A stretch of DNA of 64,000 nt from Dastarcus helophoroides (GCA_028583605.1 CM053333.1:10679638-10743637); one strand, 5' to 3'. Positions 1 through 12,106 are shown, counted from the first letter of the stretch. Numbers and translations are program-made. Notes: generated by a model not told the origin, from the sequence alone.

Positions 1-508
1 TTTTAGAGCTAAAAAGTACTTCACATCTTATCAGCTATTAACACTATACAAAGCTCAAGTTAGGGCAACACTAGCCAATACTGTTCTCATGTTTGGAGTT
101 CAGCCCCAAAACACAGTTTAGATCTCTTGGATTCAATTCAAAGAAGAGCGATTCGCCTAATTGATGACGAGAGTCTGACCGATTCTCTCAAAACACTAGC
201 GCACAGGCGTATAGTTGGTCTCTTTTCTTCAAGTACTATCATGGAAGATGCTCGCAGGAACTAATAGGATTAATCCCCCCAAAGGCAAGATGCTTGAGGC
301 GTACTAGACAGCAAATTCCTGTGCGGTCCAGGTTGACACAGCGAGGACGTCTGTCTACGGAGACTCTTTTTTCTATAGAACTTCCAAGTTATGGAACTTG
401 TTACCGAAAGGAATTTTCCCCAAAAATTACAACCTATCCTTGTTTAAGAAGGCGGTTCATCGCTATCTAGCCTTGTTTCCGCATCCTTTGAATGCTTTGA
501 AAGCATAG
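1..508 (+). pseudogene. 3' end of a non-LTR retrotransposon (LINE) reverse transcriptase ORF, broken
   Basis: Joining three frames gives the C-terminal tail typical of Jockey/CR1-like insect LINE ORF2 proteins. Visible pieces are LYKAQVRATL, then YCSHVWSSAPKHSLDLLD and IQRRAIRLIDD, then FYRTSKLWNLLPKGIFP and LFKKAVHRYL before a stop at 506-508. In intact elements this part follows the RT palm and has no catalytic motif of its own. Frameshifts near 75 and 240 and an internal stop make it non-functional. The element runs off the left edge of the window, so its RT core is not seen. Assignment to LINEs is firm from the conserved tail; the clade is a guess. Confidence 0.85.
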
Positions 509-2234
509 TGGGGTTACCCTTTGCGAGTGGATTAAATTTAAAAAAAAACCAATTATGCGGTCATCAAAAACCAAATGAACGAATGCTGGAACATTTTTTT
601 GAATTAAATTATTTTCTGTGGAAGATTTGGTATCTATCAATGAGAATAAAAGTGTAACATTTTTTGGTATCATAACCAAAGTAGCCTTTTACTTATCCTA
701 GAGCAAAAAAAAACTCATGTCGCCCTGACTAATAATTCTTTGAAACTAAAAGAAAAGGAATGTAGTATATAGTACGTAAATGCGACATATTATAGTACGG
801 TTAGCAACCCTATAAAGGTGACACTGTGATGAGTATAATTTGTTCTGGGGAACAGATTTACAGCAACTAAGGATGTCAAGTATCCTGATGGAGTTAGGAT
901 TGTCCCAACTTCCGCCTAACTTGCTCGATTTCTAAGAATTGAAGCATAATACTTCTTTTATTTGGGATAGATTTTTTATTCAACAAAAATTATATTTGGG
1001 CCCCACTTTTTAAGTCGACAAAATTAATTTTGGAAGCCGATTTCACTTCGTCTGGCAATAATTGAGGCCCTGTTTCAGTCAACAAAAATTATTTTTAGGA
1101 CACGCTTTTTTTTAGTCGATAAGAATTGTATTTGATTGTTGTTGAAAACCTAACAGCCCCACATAATATCAAATCGGGACACAGGACGGTCCTAGTCACA
1201 GAGGAGTAATTTATATCACTTGAGTAATTATAGTGTGAAATGGTTGAAGACATTAAGAATATTCTATAAAATAAGCAAAACAACTTTTAATGTAAATAGT
1301 TAAATCTTTCAACATTATAAATTCTCAAAGAGCTTTTCAAAAAACAAGGAACACGAAGACAGGAGATAGTTCCTCAGTATCAGAAAATATGCATGAGACT
1401 CGAATATTTTCATTGTTTTGCTTCAAAACAAATTGTACTTCAACTACAGGACGGATTATAGAATAAAGTGCACGCCCTAATTGACCATGTATAAAAATTT
1501 GACCGAAATGCGTCTAGAAAGTGGAGTAGCTCCGACTATTTCATTTCTCTTTCTCTCCCAACAGCTGGTCAATAGCCACATTTATTTACTTCGCTCCTCA
1601 TTAGTAGTAGAAATCCATCACTCCTGATACTAGGAGAACGTACTACCTACTCTCTAGACGCTTTTTCGACACCTTTTTCTACGTTCGTGAACTATCCTCC
1701 TTCTACAATCTGTAAACTACAGTTATCAACAGAGCCTACGCTCAACAAACGTCATTGCACTTCTGACTTATACTCATTGAACATTGCATAACTACCTGGG
1801 AATCTGAATTCTAAAACATAATTTTCTAAAAATATGTCAAGCAAAATTAATTTTGTTAATGTATACTAGCATAACACTAAATAAAACTAAATTTTAAGAT
1901 GACTGTTTATTTTAAAGCTAACAGGGTATGTATAACAACAATAAAGAAACACTTTTAAAAAAAACTAAGTTCTGCAGTAGTAGTGAAAATTATATACATT
2001 CACAATCAGCTATGAGCCAATAAACTCTATCAATATTAAAATCACATTTCTAAGTCAAAAATATACAAAAATATGTTGATATGGTGGCAGAAAATTGATT
2101 AAAGTTAGTGACATCTAGTTTACAACAATTTTAAACCAAATGATTATGTTTAAGTATCATGAGTAACAAAAAGTATGAATACAGTAACATAAATGTGCTA
2201 CGACTTAAACGACATATTTACAGGGTCTAAACTA
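509..2234. other. Intergenic, no gene recognised
   Basis: Only short AT-rich frames are present. An imperfect inverted repeat pairs 1510-1528 with 1643-1661 around a 114-base spacer and may be a small decayed element. Nothing else could be assigned. Confidence 0.6.
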
Positions 2235-2240
2235 TTTATT
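2235..2240 (-). promoter_or_regulatory. Candidate poly(A) signal of the V-ATPase c'' gene
   Basis: AATAAA on the minus strand, about 80 bases past the TAA at 2321-2323. This is a usual distance for a short insect 3' UTR. No transcript evidence is available here. Confidence 0.5.
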
Positions 2241-2320
2241 TCCGACAAAATTCTCTCCCGAAGGAACACGCATTTTTATAACTAAATAAACTTTGAACTA
2301 AACTGACTTCGACTTGCTAA

Positions 2321-3370
2321 TTAGTTAGTCATACCACCTTTGGATGTCTGTAATTAAAAAATAAAGCAATCAGCTAAGGCAATTTACTCGACAAGGCAAC
2401 AACTCACCAAATAAATACCAACGATCAACCCAAACAACCCAATGGCGCTACCGAAGATTTCAATGATGAGAACCTTGACGAAGAGCGAGGCGTTGGCGGC
2501 ATCTGCAATGGCGGCACCTGATCCTACAATCCCAACGCACAAACCGCAAAACAAATTGACGAAACCGACCGTAATTCCCGCCCCGAAGATGATATGGGAC
2601 CCATAAATATTCTTGACAACCAGTTCGGGATTCGCCAGCGTTTTCTGGCTCATTTCCTGAAACATGCTAGTTATCCAACTAAATATCTTAATTAGGGGAA
2701 TAATACCTGAAAGTTACTAGATAGGACGATGGCTAGAATAAGACCGTAGATGGCGACAGCTTCACAGAAGATAATGGATATTAAATTCTTGGTTTTGATC
2801 CTCGGGGCTTTCACCCCAGCACCCACAATGCTCACGCCGGTGGTGTGGATGCCACTGAAACCGTTGTTTAAGATTTGGTTAGCTTGATGATAGTTAACTT
2901 ACGCTGCGGCCCCAACGACTGAAAGTGCCACCGAGAGGCCAATTCCGACAGAACCCCACATGTACGGGGACGAATTCTCCAGGAACCTAAAAAACAAATC
3001 AATTCAGAATAATTTAGCTATACAAATCATAGAAGTCGTTATTTAAAACACCTCTAAACTACTGACATTCAACTTTAGAGGTAGTTTTGTTTTCATATTG
3101 TATGAATCCCATAGACGAAACGCGTTAAACTAGTGATGTATGCTCTCAACAACTCGTGATGTATGCTTCAACAAAACATAAACCACTTACCATCCTATAC
3201 TGATTTGCTCTCCTTTGCCGGTGAGGACATAATACAAAACTAAAACCAAAAGTTCGTGTTAACATCGACATATTTACAAGAAGTTGCAAGACAAATGGTC
3301 CAAACTTACTTAGGACGGTGGAAACTGAAGTTAACGTGCCGAGGAATGAATAAGCGAGCGTGTAACGCAT
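2321..3370 (-). CDS. VhaPPA1: V-type H+-ATPase 21 kDa proteolipid subunit c'' (six exons, 205 aa)
   Basis: Proteolipid of the membrane Vo rotor ring, which carries protons across endosome, lysosome and other membranes. Exons (minus strand): 3310-3370, 3191-3239, 2903-2986, 2707-2854, 2408-2656 and 2321-2347. All introns are GT-AG and the phases join to 618 bases including the stop, giving 205 aa, the size of animal ATP6V0B. The order seen is an N-terminal hydrophobic helix ([20 protein letters not shown]), then [20 protein letters not shown], then [19 protein letters not shown], then a helix with the expected proton-binding glutamate, E96 in [11 protein letters not shown]. The last helices contain [19 protein letters not shown] and [17 protein letters not shown], followed by a short hydrophilic tail. 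In exon 5 the acceptor TTTCAG before GAAATGAGC keeps the frame; the CTAG nine bases upstream does not. Introns are 46-204 bases except one of about 60. The gene looks intact, and it stands alone between repeat fields. Confidence 0.97.
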
Positions 3371-4089
3371 TTTAATACTGTTTAATTCTAACGTGATTCT
3401 AAATCGGAGAGTTTAGACGGCAAATTAATTGAAAATCTGATTTAAACTACCCATTAAACAGGCCAACCCAAACTCTCATGTGACAGTGACAGATGAGTGA
3501 CGTTTGACTGGCTGGGTTAGACCATAGACACGACACTTTGTTCTAGGACGTCTAAGGGAAAATTCTAAAATAAAATATTATTCAAGCCAACGATATATTT
3601 TAAAATTACTTAAGTTGATTATTTCTCTTAATATATATATTTTTTAATAGTTATTTGATTGATTATTCAAAAATTGTTTCAAAATTCTGTGCCTCGGGTA
3701 AGTATTATGTGTTGCCTACCTTAATTTTTAACTATTTGAACGTTAATACTTGATTTGACATATAGAGGGCGCATTATTGCAAACCTAGTGAAAAATTACT
3801 ATTTCTCGCTCAATGGAAAAATTAACTGAAACACATTATCATCACCAGAAACCGGATTACATCCATGATATATTTGTATATGCTAATGCATATTGAACCA
3901 ATTTTACCGATTTTTGCATATTTCACCTAAAATCCAATAATAATGCATATTTTCGCTATATTCATGATATTTTCCAATTTGAATTTAATGACTGAAGTCT
4001 TACTAGGCTGAGAGTTTATTAGTGCAGCAAAACATTTAATAATTGAAGTACAAATACCATAGTTGCGATTAACATTTATTTTTCGCTTT
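3371..4089. other. Upstream region of the V-ATPase gene, promoter not resolved
   Basis: More mixed base composition up to about 3560, then AT-rich. The start site and 5' UTR must lie here because the gene reads leftward from 3370. No TATA box or other motif could be assigned with confidence. Confidence 0.4.
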
Positions 4090-5819
4090 TTTTTTCTTCA
4101 CTTTCGTTTTTCATAATTCAACATTTTCCGAAAATTGCAACTTTTTTAAAATACGAATTTCTGCAAGTTTCGATTTGTTTATCAAAATTTGCCTCTTCCT
4201 CAAAATTTGGTCGATCTTTGATAAAAAGGTAAAAACTTGGAAAAAATCCTAGAAAACTTTCTAAATCCGATTTTCTGATAATTCCAACTACTTTTTCCAA
4301 ATGTTGACCTCGTGGTGGGGCACTTGTCTTCTCTGACTTAAGCAGTCAAGAAAATATAAATATTTAACCAAAAGATTTCAAACTTTTCTCAAAATTTGCC
4401 CATTTTTTCTTTGATCTTTTCTTGTAATTTTCATATTTTTCTTGAAGTTTCGATCTGTTTCTCGAAATTTCGATTTTTTTGTTCATAATTCATTTTTGTT
4501 TTTGGGAATTTTGATTTTATTCTTCAAAATTTGTCTTTCTTTCGATATTTGTCTTTCTTTCGATATTTTTTTAAAGCCGTCTTTTCAAAATTTCGATTAT
4601 ATCTCAAAATTTGATTTTTTAGGTTCCTTAAAATTTCAACTTTTTTCTCGAAATTCATTTTTTTAACGTTCAGATTTTTTCAAAACTTTTTTTTTTCATA
4701 AAAGTCTATCTTCTTTTGACTTTCTATGCGAAATTTCAATTTTTTTCTCAGAATTCATCTTTTCCTCGGAAGTTTGATCAAATTTTTTTTTCGAAATTCG
4801 CGTTTTTTTATTGTCGTTTTTATTCGCAAAATCTGAGTTTTTTCTTAAAATTTGACTTTTTTCAAAATTTGTTGTCTTAAAATTTGTCTTCCTCTCAAAA
4901 TTTCGTTTCTTAATTTCAAGGTTTTTCTCGAAATGTTGTCTTTTTCTAAATTCCGTTATTTTTCTCAACACTAGATTTTTTTAAACTGTTAGAATCAAAG
5001 CTTTTAGATATTTTTAATATTTGCCTAGCAAGAGCAACTTTTGTTGTGTTTTTTAATCTTTCTTGGTTTCAGGGGACAAGATTTGGATTTCAATTTGCTT
5101 AAAATTTGACTTTTTCTTCTCGAAATGTTCCTATTTATCTCAAAAGTCGGTATTTATTATTTCTGAAAATGACAACTTTTTCTTTAAAATTGTTTTTTTT
5201 TCGAAGTTTCGATTTTTTTCTAGAGATTTCTATTTTATGCAAAATTTATTCTTGGATATTTAAGATATTTTCTTTGAAAGTCGTCTTTTTCTAGAACTTT
5301 CGAGTTTTTGCTCAAAATTCGTCTTTTTCATAAGCAGTCATTCTCAAAATTTGACCATTTTTTTCGAAATTTAACTTTCTCTAAGAAATTTCGATTGTTT
5401 TCTTGAAGATTTGTCTTTTTGCTCGAAATATGTCTTTTTCGGGATTTTCGACTATTTTTTCAAAATTCGTTTCTTTTCTCAGATTTTCATTTTATTCTAA
5501 ATTTTGATTTTTTGTTAAAATTGACTTTCTTTGCAAAATTTCGAATTTTTTCTGAATACTCGTTATTTTAAGTTTCTTCTTCTAAAAATTTCGATTTTTG
5601 AGAATCTGAACTTTCAGAAATTTTGACTGAATTAAGTTTTTAGAAATTTTGACTTTAACCTTGAAATCTCGAAATTTTGGTATTTTCTCTTAGAATAAGT
5701 GTTTTTCCTAAATTTCGGTTTTATTCTCAAAATTCCACCTTTTACTTTTTTCATTGCAAAATAATTTTTATTGAAATCCCATCATTTTGTTTAGATATTT
5801 ATTTGGAAGAAAAAACTAG
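4090..5819 (+). repeat. Degenerate T-rich low-complexity field
   Basis: Endless variants of TTTTTCAAAATTTCGAC spaced roughly 18-25 bases apart, all with the T-rich side on the plus strand. Open frames in it are F/K/S-rich by-products. There is no sign of coding or RNA genes. Confidence 0.8.
5032..5095 (+). mobile_element. Tail fragment of the hammerhead-like inverted element family
   Basis: GAGCAACTTTTGTTGTG, a TTTTTTAATC tract, TTCTTGGTTTCAGGGGACA and a TTTCAA end match the right part of the elements at 25135-25520, 35222-35522 and 43263-43502. The hammerhead core itself is missing here. Confidence 0.75.
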
Positions 5820-6362
5820 AAATTTTCAAAAAAAAGTAACAATTCAGGATTCGAAGTATTATAAATGTTGGGAATATTTTAACAAAAACATGAGATTTTA
5901 AAAAAATTAAAAATAATTAAAAAATGTCGAAATTAAAATATATATTTTTAAATAAACGAAATTCCTGAAAAGACAAAATTGAAAGAAAACCAAAATGTTC
6001 ACAAAAACAAGATAGAAAAGTTCATAAAAGATTCTAAATCTTCAAATAAAGAGAGAATTTTGAAAAGAGGTCGACATTTTAAAGTTTCTATTTTGAAAAT
6101 AAGACAAAATTTTCAAAAAACTTTGAAATATTCAAAAAAAGTGGAAATTAAAAAAAAGAAAATTTGCAAAGTCGAATTTTTCAAAAAAAATCAATATTTT
6201 GGTAAAAGGCCGACATTTTCAAAAAAATCAATCCTGAAATTTGTGAAAAAATTTTCGAATGTCATCTTGAAAACTCAGATCAAAAAAAATAAAAAATAGA
6301 ATTTATTAAAACTAAATTTGGAAAATCAAATTTGAAACTGGGTACGAAAAAGAAGAAGAGAG

Positions 6363-6554
6363 TGGAGGGAGCACGTCGATAGAATGACAAACGACAAATT
6401 ACCTAAGATCGCTAAGACCCAAAAACCAAACACTTCCAGACCGCCAGGAAAACCCCCAAAGCGAAGGTATGAGAGCCTGGACGTCCACATCACAGGAACA
6501 AGAATAACAGACGGAATAACAGAAGCTACAAAAAGAACAGGACATGCGGCCTAA
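6363..6554 (+). pseudogene. Last 63 codons of a LINE reverse transcriptase ORF
   Basis: An uninterrupted frame reads WREHVDRMTNDKLPKIAK, then SRPPGKPPKRRYESLD, and ends THR-Gly-His-Ala-Ala-stop (TAA at 6552-6554). This WR.HV.RM...RP.G.P..RW pattern is the usual C-terminal tail of insect RTE/CR1-type LINE ORF2 proteins. The copy is strongly 5'-truncated, as is common after target-primed reverse transcription. The LINE's AAGAAG-type 3' tail follows at once and merges into the large microsatellite at 6590-7125. Confidence 0.75.
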
Positions 6555-6589
6555 CATAAGAAGAAGACGAAGTAGAAGGAGGGGCGGAG

Positions 6590-7125
6590 GAGGAGAAGAA
6601 GAAGAAGAAGAAGAAGAAGAAGACGAAGACGAAGACGAAGACGAAGACGAAGACGAAGACGAAGACGAAGACGAAGACGAAGACGAAGACGAAGACGAAG
6701 ACGAAGACGAAGACGAAGACGAAGACGAAGACGAAGACGAAGACGAAGACGAAGACGAAGACGAAGACGAAGACGAAGACGAAGACGAAGACGAAGACGA
6801 AGACGAAGACGAAGACGAAGACGAAGACGAAGACGAAGACGAAGACGAAGACGAAGACGAAGACGAAGACGAAGACGAAGACGAAGAAGTAGAAGGAGAA
6901 GGAGGAGGAGGAGGAGGAGAAGGAGAAGGAGAAGGAGAAGGAGAAGGAGAAGGAGAAGGAGAAGGAGAAGGAGAAGGAGAAGGAGAAGGAGGAGGAGGAG
7001 AAGGAGAAGGAGAAGGAGAAGGAGAAGGAGAAGGAGAAGGAGAAGGAGAAGGAGAAGGAGAAGGAAAAGAAGAAGGGAAAGAAGAAGAAGAAGACGAAGA
7101 AGAAGAAAAATGGGAAGAAGTATAA
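6590..7125 (+). repeat. Compound microsatellite (GAA)n-(GAAGAC)n-(GGAGAA)n
   Basis: Ordered blocks: GAA triplets at about 6597-6621, roughly 44 GAAGAC hexamers to about 6885, then GGAGAA/GGA hexamers to about 7065 and a decaying GAA tail. The strand is purine-only apart from the C of GAAGAC. Long acidic (ED/EG) and serine-proline frames on the two strands are by-products of the repeat, not genes. Confidence 0.95.
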
Positions 7126-8640
7126 GAAGAAGAAATTTGGAAAGTCGTAATTTTAAAAAGTCCCATTTTGAAAGTCACCATTTCGAAAAAGTGGTATATT
7201 TGCGAAAAATTCAAATTCTGACAGGTAAAATCGAAATTTTGAAAAAATATCGAAATTTAAAAAGAAGTTAAAATTTTGAACTTTTCATTTTGAAAAAAAA
7301 AATATTCAAACAAACCTCGAAGTATTCAAAAACGAGAGAAATGAAAAAACAAAATGTTTATAAAGTTGAAATTTTGAAAAAAGTCAAAATTTAGGACAAA
7401 GATCGAAATTTGTATGTCAAAAAATTTCAAAACCTTAAACTTTTAAAGAAAACCTTGGGATCTGGAGTTGAATTTTTGCAGCGCAGCATTTAAAAAAATT
7501 AATTTTGAAAAGTTGAAATGTTGAAAATGTCGAAATTCTGAAAAACTTGCAATTTTAAAAAAATAGAAAGGACCAAAAGTCGAAGAATTCTAAACATGTT
7601 AATAGGTAAAGTAAATCTGAATTTTCGAAAAATATTTTTTAAATGTAAGATTACGATTAAACAAAAATCTCAGAATTTATAAAAACCAAATTTTGATACA
7701 GATGAAATATCGAAAATAAAGTCAAAACTAAAAAAAATACAAAATTTTGAGTTTGTAATCAAACATTTATTCGGGGAAGAAAAAAGTAAAATTTTAAAAT
7801 TTCAAAAAAATAATAGAAATCAAATTTGGAACAAAATCTATAAAAAATGTCAAAAATTTCACAATCGTAAAAAAAGAGTTTTTTGTATAAATAAGCTCTT
7901 TTGAAGTGTTCACTTATTTAGTCAAAATTTTTATTTTGTTTTACTGAGAATTTCAACGCTAATCTTCAATTCATCTATAGAAAAATTTTAGAACATTTGA
8001 GTTTAAAAATTTTAGTATGAAACAACATTTTGAGAAAAAAGTTCAAATTTTTAGAAAAGAATAACAAAATTAAACACAAATTTTAAGAGAAAATGTTAAA
8101 GTTTATACACAAAATTTTGAGTTTAACATCGAAACTTTAAAACTAAACTCGATTTTTGAGTATAAAGTCGATCAAAAGATCAAAATTTCTAAAGAATGTG
8201 GAAATTTATAAAAAGGACAAAATAGAAATCTCAAGAAAAAAATCGCTGTTTTGAGAAAAAAAATCGAAATCTTCATAAAAAAAATGAAAACTTCAAATGG
8301 AGATAGAAACAGAGGTTAACAGAAATTTCGAATTCGTAACATCAAGTTGGCAGCCGAAATTTCAAGTTTAAAATTGAAATTTCGAATGTAAAGCACAAGA
8401 AAAAGGAATTTTGAGAAGAGTAACGAAATTTCAAGAAAAACATTTTCACTTTAAATGAAAAAAAAATGATATTGATCAACATTCAACCGTTCAAGTTCAG
8501 AGGGTAACATTCAAGTTTCCAATTTATTTGAAATGTCGAGAAAAAAAATTTAGATTTCGAGTTTCAAATTCTTTCAAAATTGAAACCGAATTTTCGAGTT
8601 CCGAATTTACAGTTGGATTGGAACAAACGGTGGCCTCTGG

Positions 8641-10085
8641 CAAAGCTTAAATTTTAGTAAAATACTTCGGTGCGACAGAAAGGTTGCATATTTAACATAT
8701 TCAGAGTTTGACACCCGTTAATTGAATATTCAATCAATTGCACCCGGATATTTCGAGTGCTTAGATAAGATAATGAATAAATAACGAAATTGTTTGAACG
8801 ACTTAAGTAGGCAACACATAATTTCCGGAAAAAAAGAGGGATTATTTATGAATGATTGATTTGTTTAAATGACTTCAGATTAAACTTAGAATGACTCGTA
8901 AAACTACAAATATACACACTTAGTAACTAATTGTAGAAGTGGCTCAAGTTATTAAAAAAAAATGACGTATTCTTACAATTTAAGCTTCGTTTTTTTCATA
9001 GAACTCCAGTTTTGTGTCTGAATATATAGGTTCGGATTAAATTGACCTTGTTTGGTCTCGTCACTTACTTAAATCCAATAAATTATTCTTACTTAATGTT
9101 TTGCTAAATTTATTTATCTACTAAAAAATCCCGAACGTACAGATTGCGAGCGCTATAATCGTCCAGTAAAGCAGTTAACTTTGGCAAAGCCCAAAAAGAT
9201 TCAGTGTTTCATTATAATTAACATTAAATTATAACATTAAAAAAAATTGAATACATTATTAAATCATTTATATTATTCAATCAACGCAGACAGTGAGATT
9301 AGAATATTTATCAGATTATGAATTAAGATATTGAGAACCAAGTACCAACTCGACCTTATTTGGTCGCTTAACTTGAATCCGATAAAACTGTTCTTATTTG
9401 GGTTTGTCTGTTGAAGAATTCCTAACAAGAATATCCAGATAAATTATAAAGCAGGATGGAAATTAGGATTTTCCCAGAGAAAGATATCTAGATAAATAAA
9501 AAATCACGATAGAAATTAGGATTTTTCCGCCACAGCACATTTTAATTTGACTGTGAATTTGGTAAAACTTGAAGTCGTACCCGTTACTCGTATCATGTAA
9601 TGATTGTAGTAACATGCGACTCATTTTAAACGGGACCATCCTGTTATGAATAGGAAATGGGACCATTTTGGTTTTAGTTTGTCACGTTTTGTTTCCAAGT
9701 CATCTTCTAGACGCCAAAATTTCCAGTTTTTGGAAAGAATCCGATTTGAAGCTCACAAAAGGTAACTAAAACTTTCGAAAATTCTCTAATTAGAAACTTC
9801 CAATGTTTTAAGGTGAAATTACATTTACATTTTTATACCTATATTGTTGGCCTAGAGTATTGGAAACAAATGTTGCAATTAACTTAATATCTGAGTATCA
9901 CGCAGACAAGTGTTCGTCGTAAAATTTCACTTTTTTCGAAATGTCTTTTAAAGTTATAAAAACAATACTACTTTTTTTTAATTTGGATATCTATTTTAGA
10001 AATTTTCATACGTTTCACATGTTTTTAGTTCAAACTTGATATTTCTAACTTTTTCTTAAAATTTGGAATGTGAAATCATAATTCA
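8641..10085. other. Intergenic, no gene recognised
   Basis: AT-rich single-copy-looking DNA. It contains the palindrome ATTGAATATTCAATCAAT near 8721-8738 and a related half (ATTCAATCAACGC) near 9276. Both resemble the palindrome at 60705-60740. No coding potential was seen. Confidence 0.5.
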
Positions 10086-10502
10086 TCAAATTATATTATT
10101 AAAACTGAAGCGTCCAAGGTTCTGTCTGTCTGTCAACTGATCTTTTGTCCGGGCTAATCTGGGAATCTACTTAATTGATTTTAATGAAATTTTTACTAAA
10201 ATGTAGAGTATTTTTAGGGGCACCTTTTAGGCTACTTCTATCTCAGTAAATTCAATCTTTCACTTTTTAAAACTCAATTGTGCAACAATTGTATTTGATG
10301 TTATAGCACAGAACATATAAAAGACAAACCAATCCGCAATGTTTATGGCTGATACAATATAACGCGCCACCTACAATTCTAGTGGGTTCTATAATAAGGA
10401 ACGCGAAATTTTGGATCCATTATTCCATCAAAATCAAACGAGAGATTATTTTATTTTAAAATAGGATGTTATTGGGCTTTGTGCAAACAAAGGGTCAGCT
10501 AG
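10086..10502 (+). mobile_element. Helitron-like non-autonomous element
   Basis: Begins with TC after an A and ends with CTAG before a T, as expected for insertion between A and T without a target duplication. Just before the end there is a short hairpin, CTTTG-TGCAAA-CAAAG at 10477-10492, then GGTCAGCTAG. The 5' region has TATTATTAAAACTGAAGCG and a TCTGTCTGTCTGTC tract, which is common in arthropod Helitron-like repeats. It is 417 bp long with no coding capacity. The limits rest on these end rules only. Confidence 0.55.
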
Positions 10503-11067
10503 TATTAAATATAAGCATAACAAATAAACGTTAAATCTCCACGATGTTTGAAATAACCATAAATTTTTTATGATTGTTGTTAATATATTGTTAACTGTTG
10601 CCGATTGAATTAAAAGAATTGTAAATTTAAACACTTTCTTTAGACAAAGAAATAGCACGTAATACATCGAATATGAATATTACTCAATGAATCACATTAG
10701 GGGAGCACGTATATTTGTATTACACACCTGCTCGGGAAGTTTCCATCTCGAAACATATTTAGTACATTCTAATATTCTAGAGTCTGGACGATGGTCAGGG
10801 CACCTGCAGGTGAATAACTTCGCGATAATAACGGTCTAACCAATTCCACTAAAGGGGTCTATATACAAGGAACTGACGGGAATTGGGCTACGGTGGGAAG
10901 AGAAAATCAGGGAACGTATTGTTCGACCAAATGTCCGTTAGGGACACGTCTCCTAAGTTAGTGTGCGAATTTTTGTCGCTGTGAGTGCATCGGTTCGCCC
11001 ATCGGAATTTTTGTAGTGAAACTTTTTTTTCCATTTCTTCGAAAAGGTGGTGGCCGATTGTTGAGAG
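10503..11067. other. No gene recognised
   Basis: Mixed-composition DNA between the Helitron-like element and the mariner relic. Part of it (about 10870-11067) may be the 5' portion of the mariner copy, but its terminal inverted repeat was not found. Confidence 0.4.
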
Positions 11068-12106
11068 CAATGTGCGGCCGAGAAATTTCATTTCCTGTTG
11101 GGGAAATCGGCCGCGGAAACTATTGTAATGTTTAAAATTGCTTATGAGGATGCTGCCCCAAGTTAAACCAGAGTCTACGAGTGGTTTTCACAAAACCACT
11201 CGTAGACTCCGGTTTAACTTGGGACAGCATCCCCATAAGCAGCCTTAAGCAAATGGAGAAATGTTAATTGAAGACCAACCCCGTTCAGGACGCCCCTCAA
11301 CGCCAAGAAGTGACGAAAACGTCGACAAAATCAATGCTCTCGTTCGTGAAGACCGTCGCCGAACCATTGATCAACTCTGTGAGATGTCTGGGGTATCATG
11401 GAGTTTAATTCAGAGAATTTTATCCCAAGATCTGCAGCCAAATTTGTCCCTCGCCTTCTCACAGGCGAGCAAAGGGAGCGTCGACTTCAGGCATATTGTG
11501 ATCTTCAAAATTAGAGAGAGGATCCTGAACTTTCTTCCAAGGTGATTACTGCTAATGAATCGTGGTCTATGGATACGACCCCCCCAAAAAATGCAGCAAG
11601 CAAGCCAGTGCTTGCCTGGCTCTCCTCCTCTCAAAAAAGCTCCCCAAGTTAAGACAATGCTTCGATTGCAGAGATGTTGTGCACGCGGAGTTCGTTCCCC
11701 CAGGTCAAGCGGGTCAACCAAAAGTTCCACTTAAAGGTTTTGAACAGATTGAGGGCAAGAAAAGGGCAGAGCTTTGACGCACAAGCGACTGGTTCTTCCA
11801 TCATGACAACTTGCCGGCCCACGCCGCTCTATCCGTAAAGCAGCGGCATGACACACCAACTGTCTACCGTCCCTACTCACCGGATCTAGCCCCCTGTGGT
11901 TTCTTTTTGTTCCCCAGACTCATAAGCGACATAAGAGGAAAACGTTTTTTCATTGTGGAGGAGGTAAAACAAAAATCGCTGGAAAGTCTAAAGAACATCC
12001 CGATAAAAATTAATTTAAAAAATGTTTTGAACAACGGAAGGATCGTTTGCAGAGGTGTGTTGTGGTCAAGGGAGAATGCTTTGAAGGTGATCACAATTTG
12101 GTATAA
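11068..12106 (+). pseudogene. Mariner-family (D,D34D) transposase relic
   Basis: Piecing together frames gives a mariner transposase in order. The first helix-turn-helix starts QCAAEKFHFLLGKSAAET and then TRVYEWFSQ. The second holds RSGRPSTPRSDENVDKI and RRRTIDQLCEMSGVSWS. The catalytic part shows VITANESW, HAEFVPPGQ, FFHHDNLPAHAALSV, YSPDLAPCGFFLFP and KRFFIVEEVKQKSLESLK. The C-terminus is RCVVVKGECFEGDHNLV-stop (TAA at 12104-12106). The first catalytic aspartate reads as Asn and the third as Gly; only the HHDN aspartate remains. There are several frameshifts and in-frame stops, plus an inverted duplication at 11140-11240. The element is certainly dead. Terminal repeats were not identified. 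Confidence 0.9.
11140..11240. repeat. Near-perfect hairpin inside the mariner relic
   Basis: 11140-11188 is repeated in inverse orientation at 11192-11240: 49-base arms, three mismatches, 3-base loop. The arm is transposase coding sequence (AYEDAAPS.TRVYEWF), so this is an inverted duplication of part of the gene and not a transposon end. Confidence 0.9.

Larger units (their letters stand above)
5820..8640 (-). repeat. Degenerate A-rich low-complexity field (reverse polarity)
   Basis: The same motif family as 4090-5819 but inverted: AAAAGTCGAAATTTT variants on the plus strand. The polarity switch is sharp, near 5810-5830. It is interrupted by a LINE tail and microsatellite at 6363-7125. Confidence 0.8.

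Noticed and set aside
6399..7214. Long serine/proline frame (minus) and acidic ED/EG frame (plus, 6544-7125)
   Set aside because: Both are translations of the compound microsatellite; no gene context, no domain.
11146..11236. Inverted repeat taken as mariner terminal repeats
   Set aside because: The arms encode transposase residues and are 3 bases apart in the middle of the gene, so they are an internal fold-back duplication.
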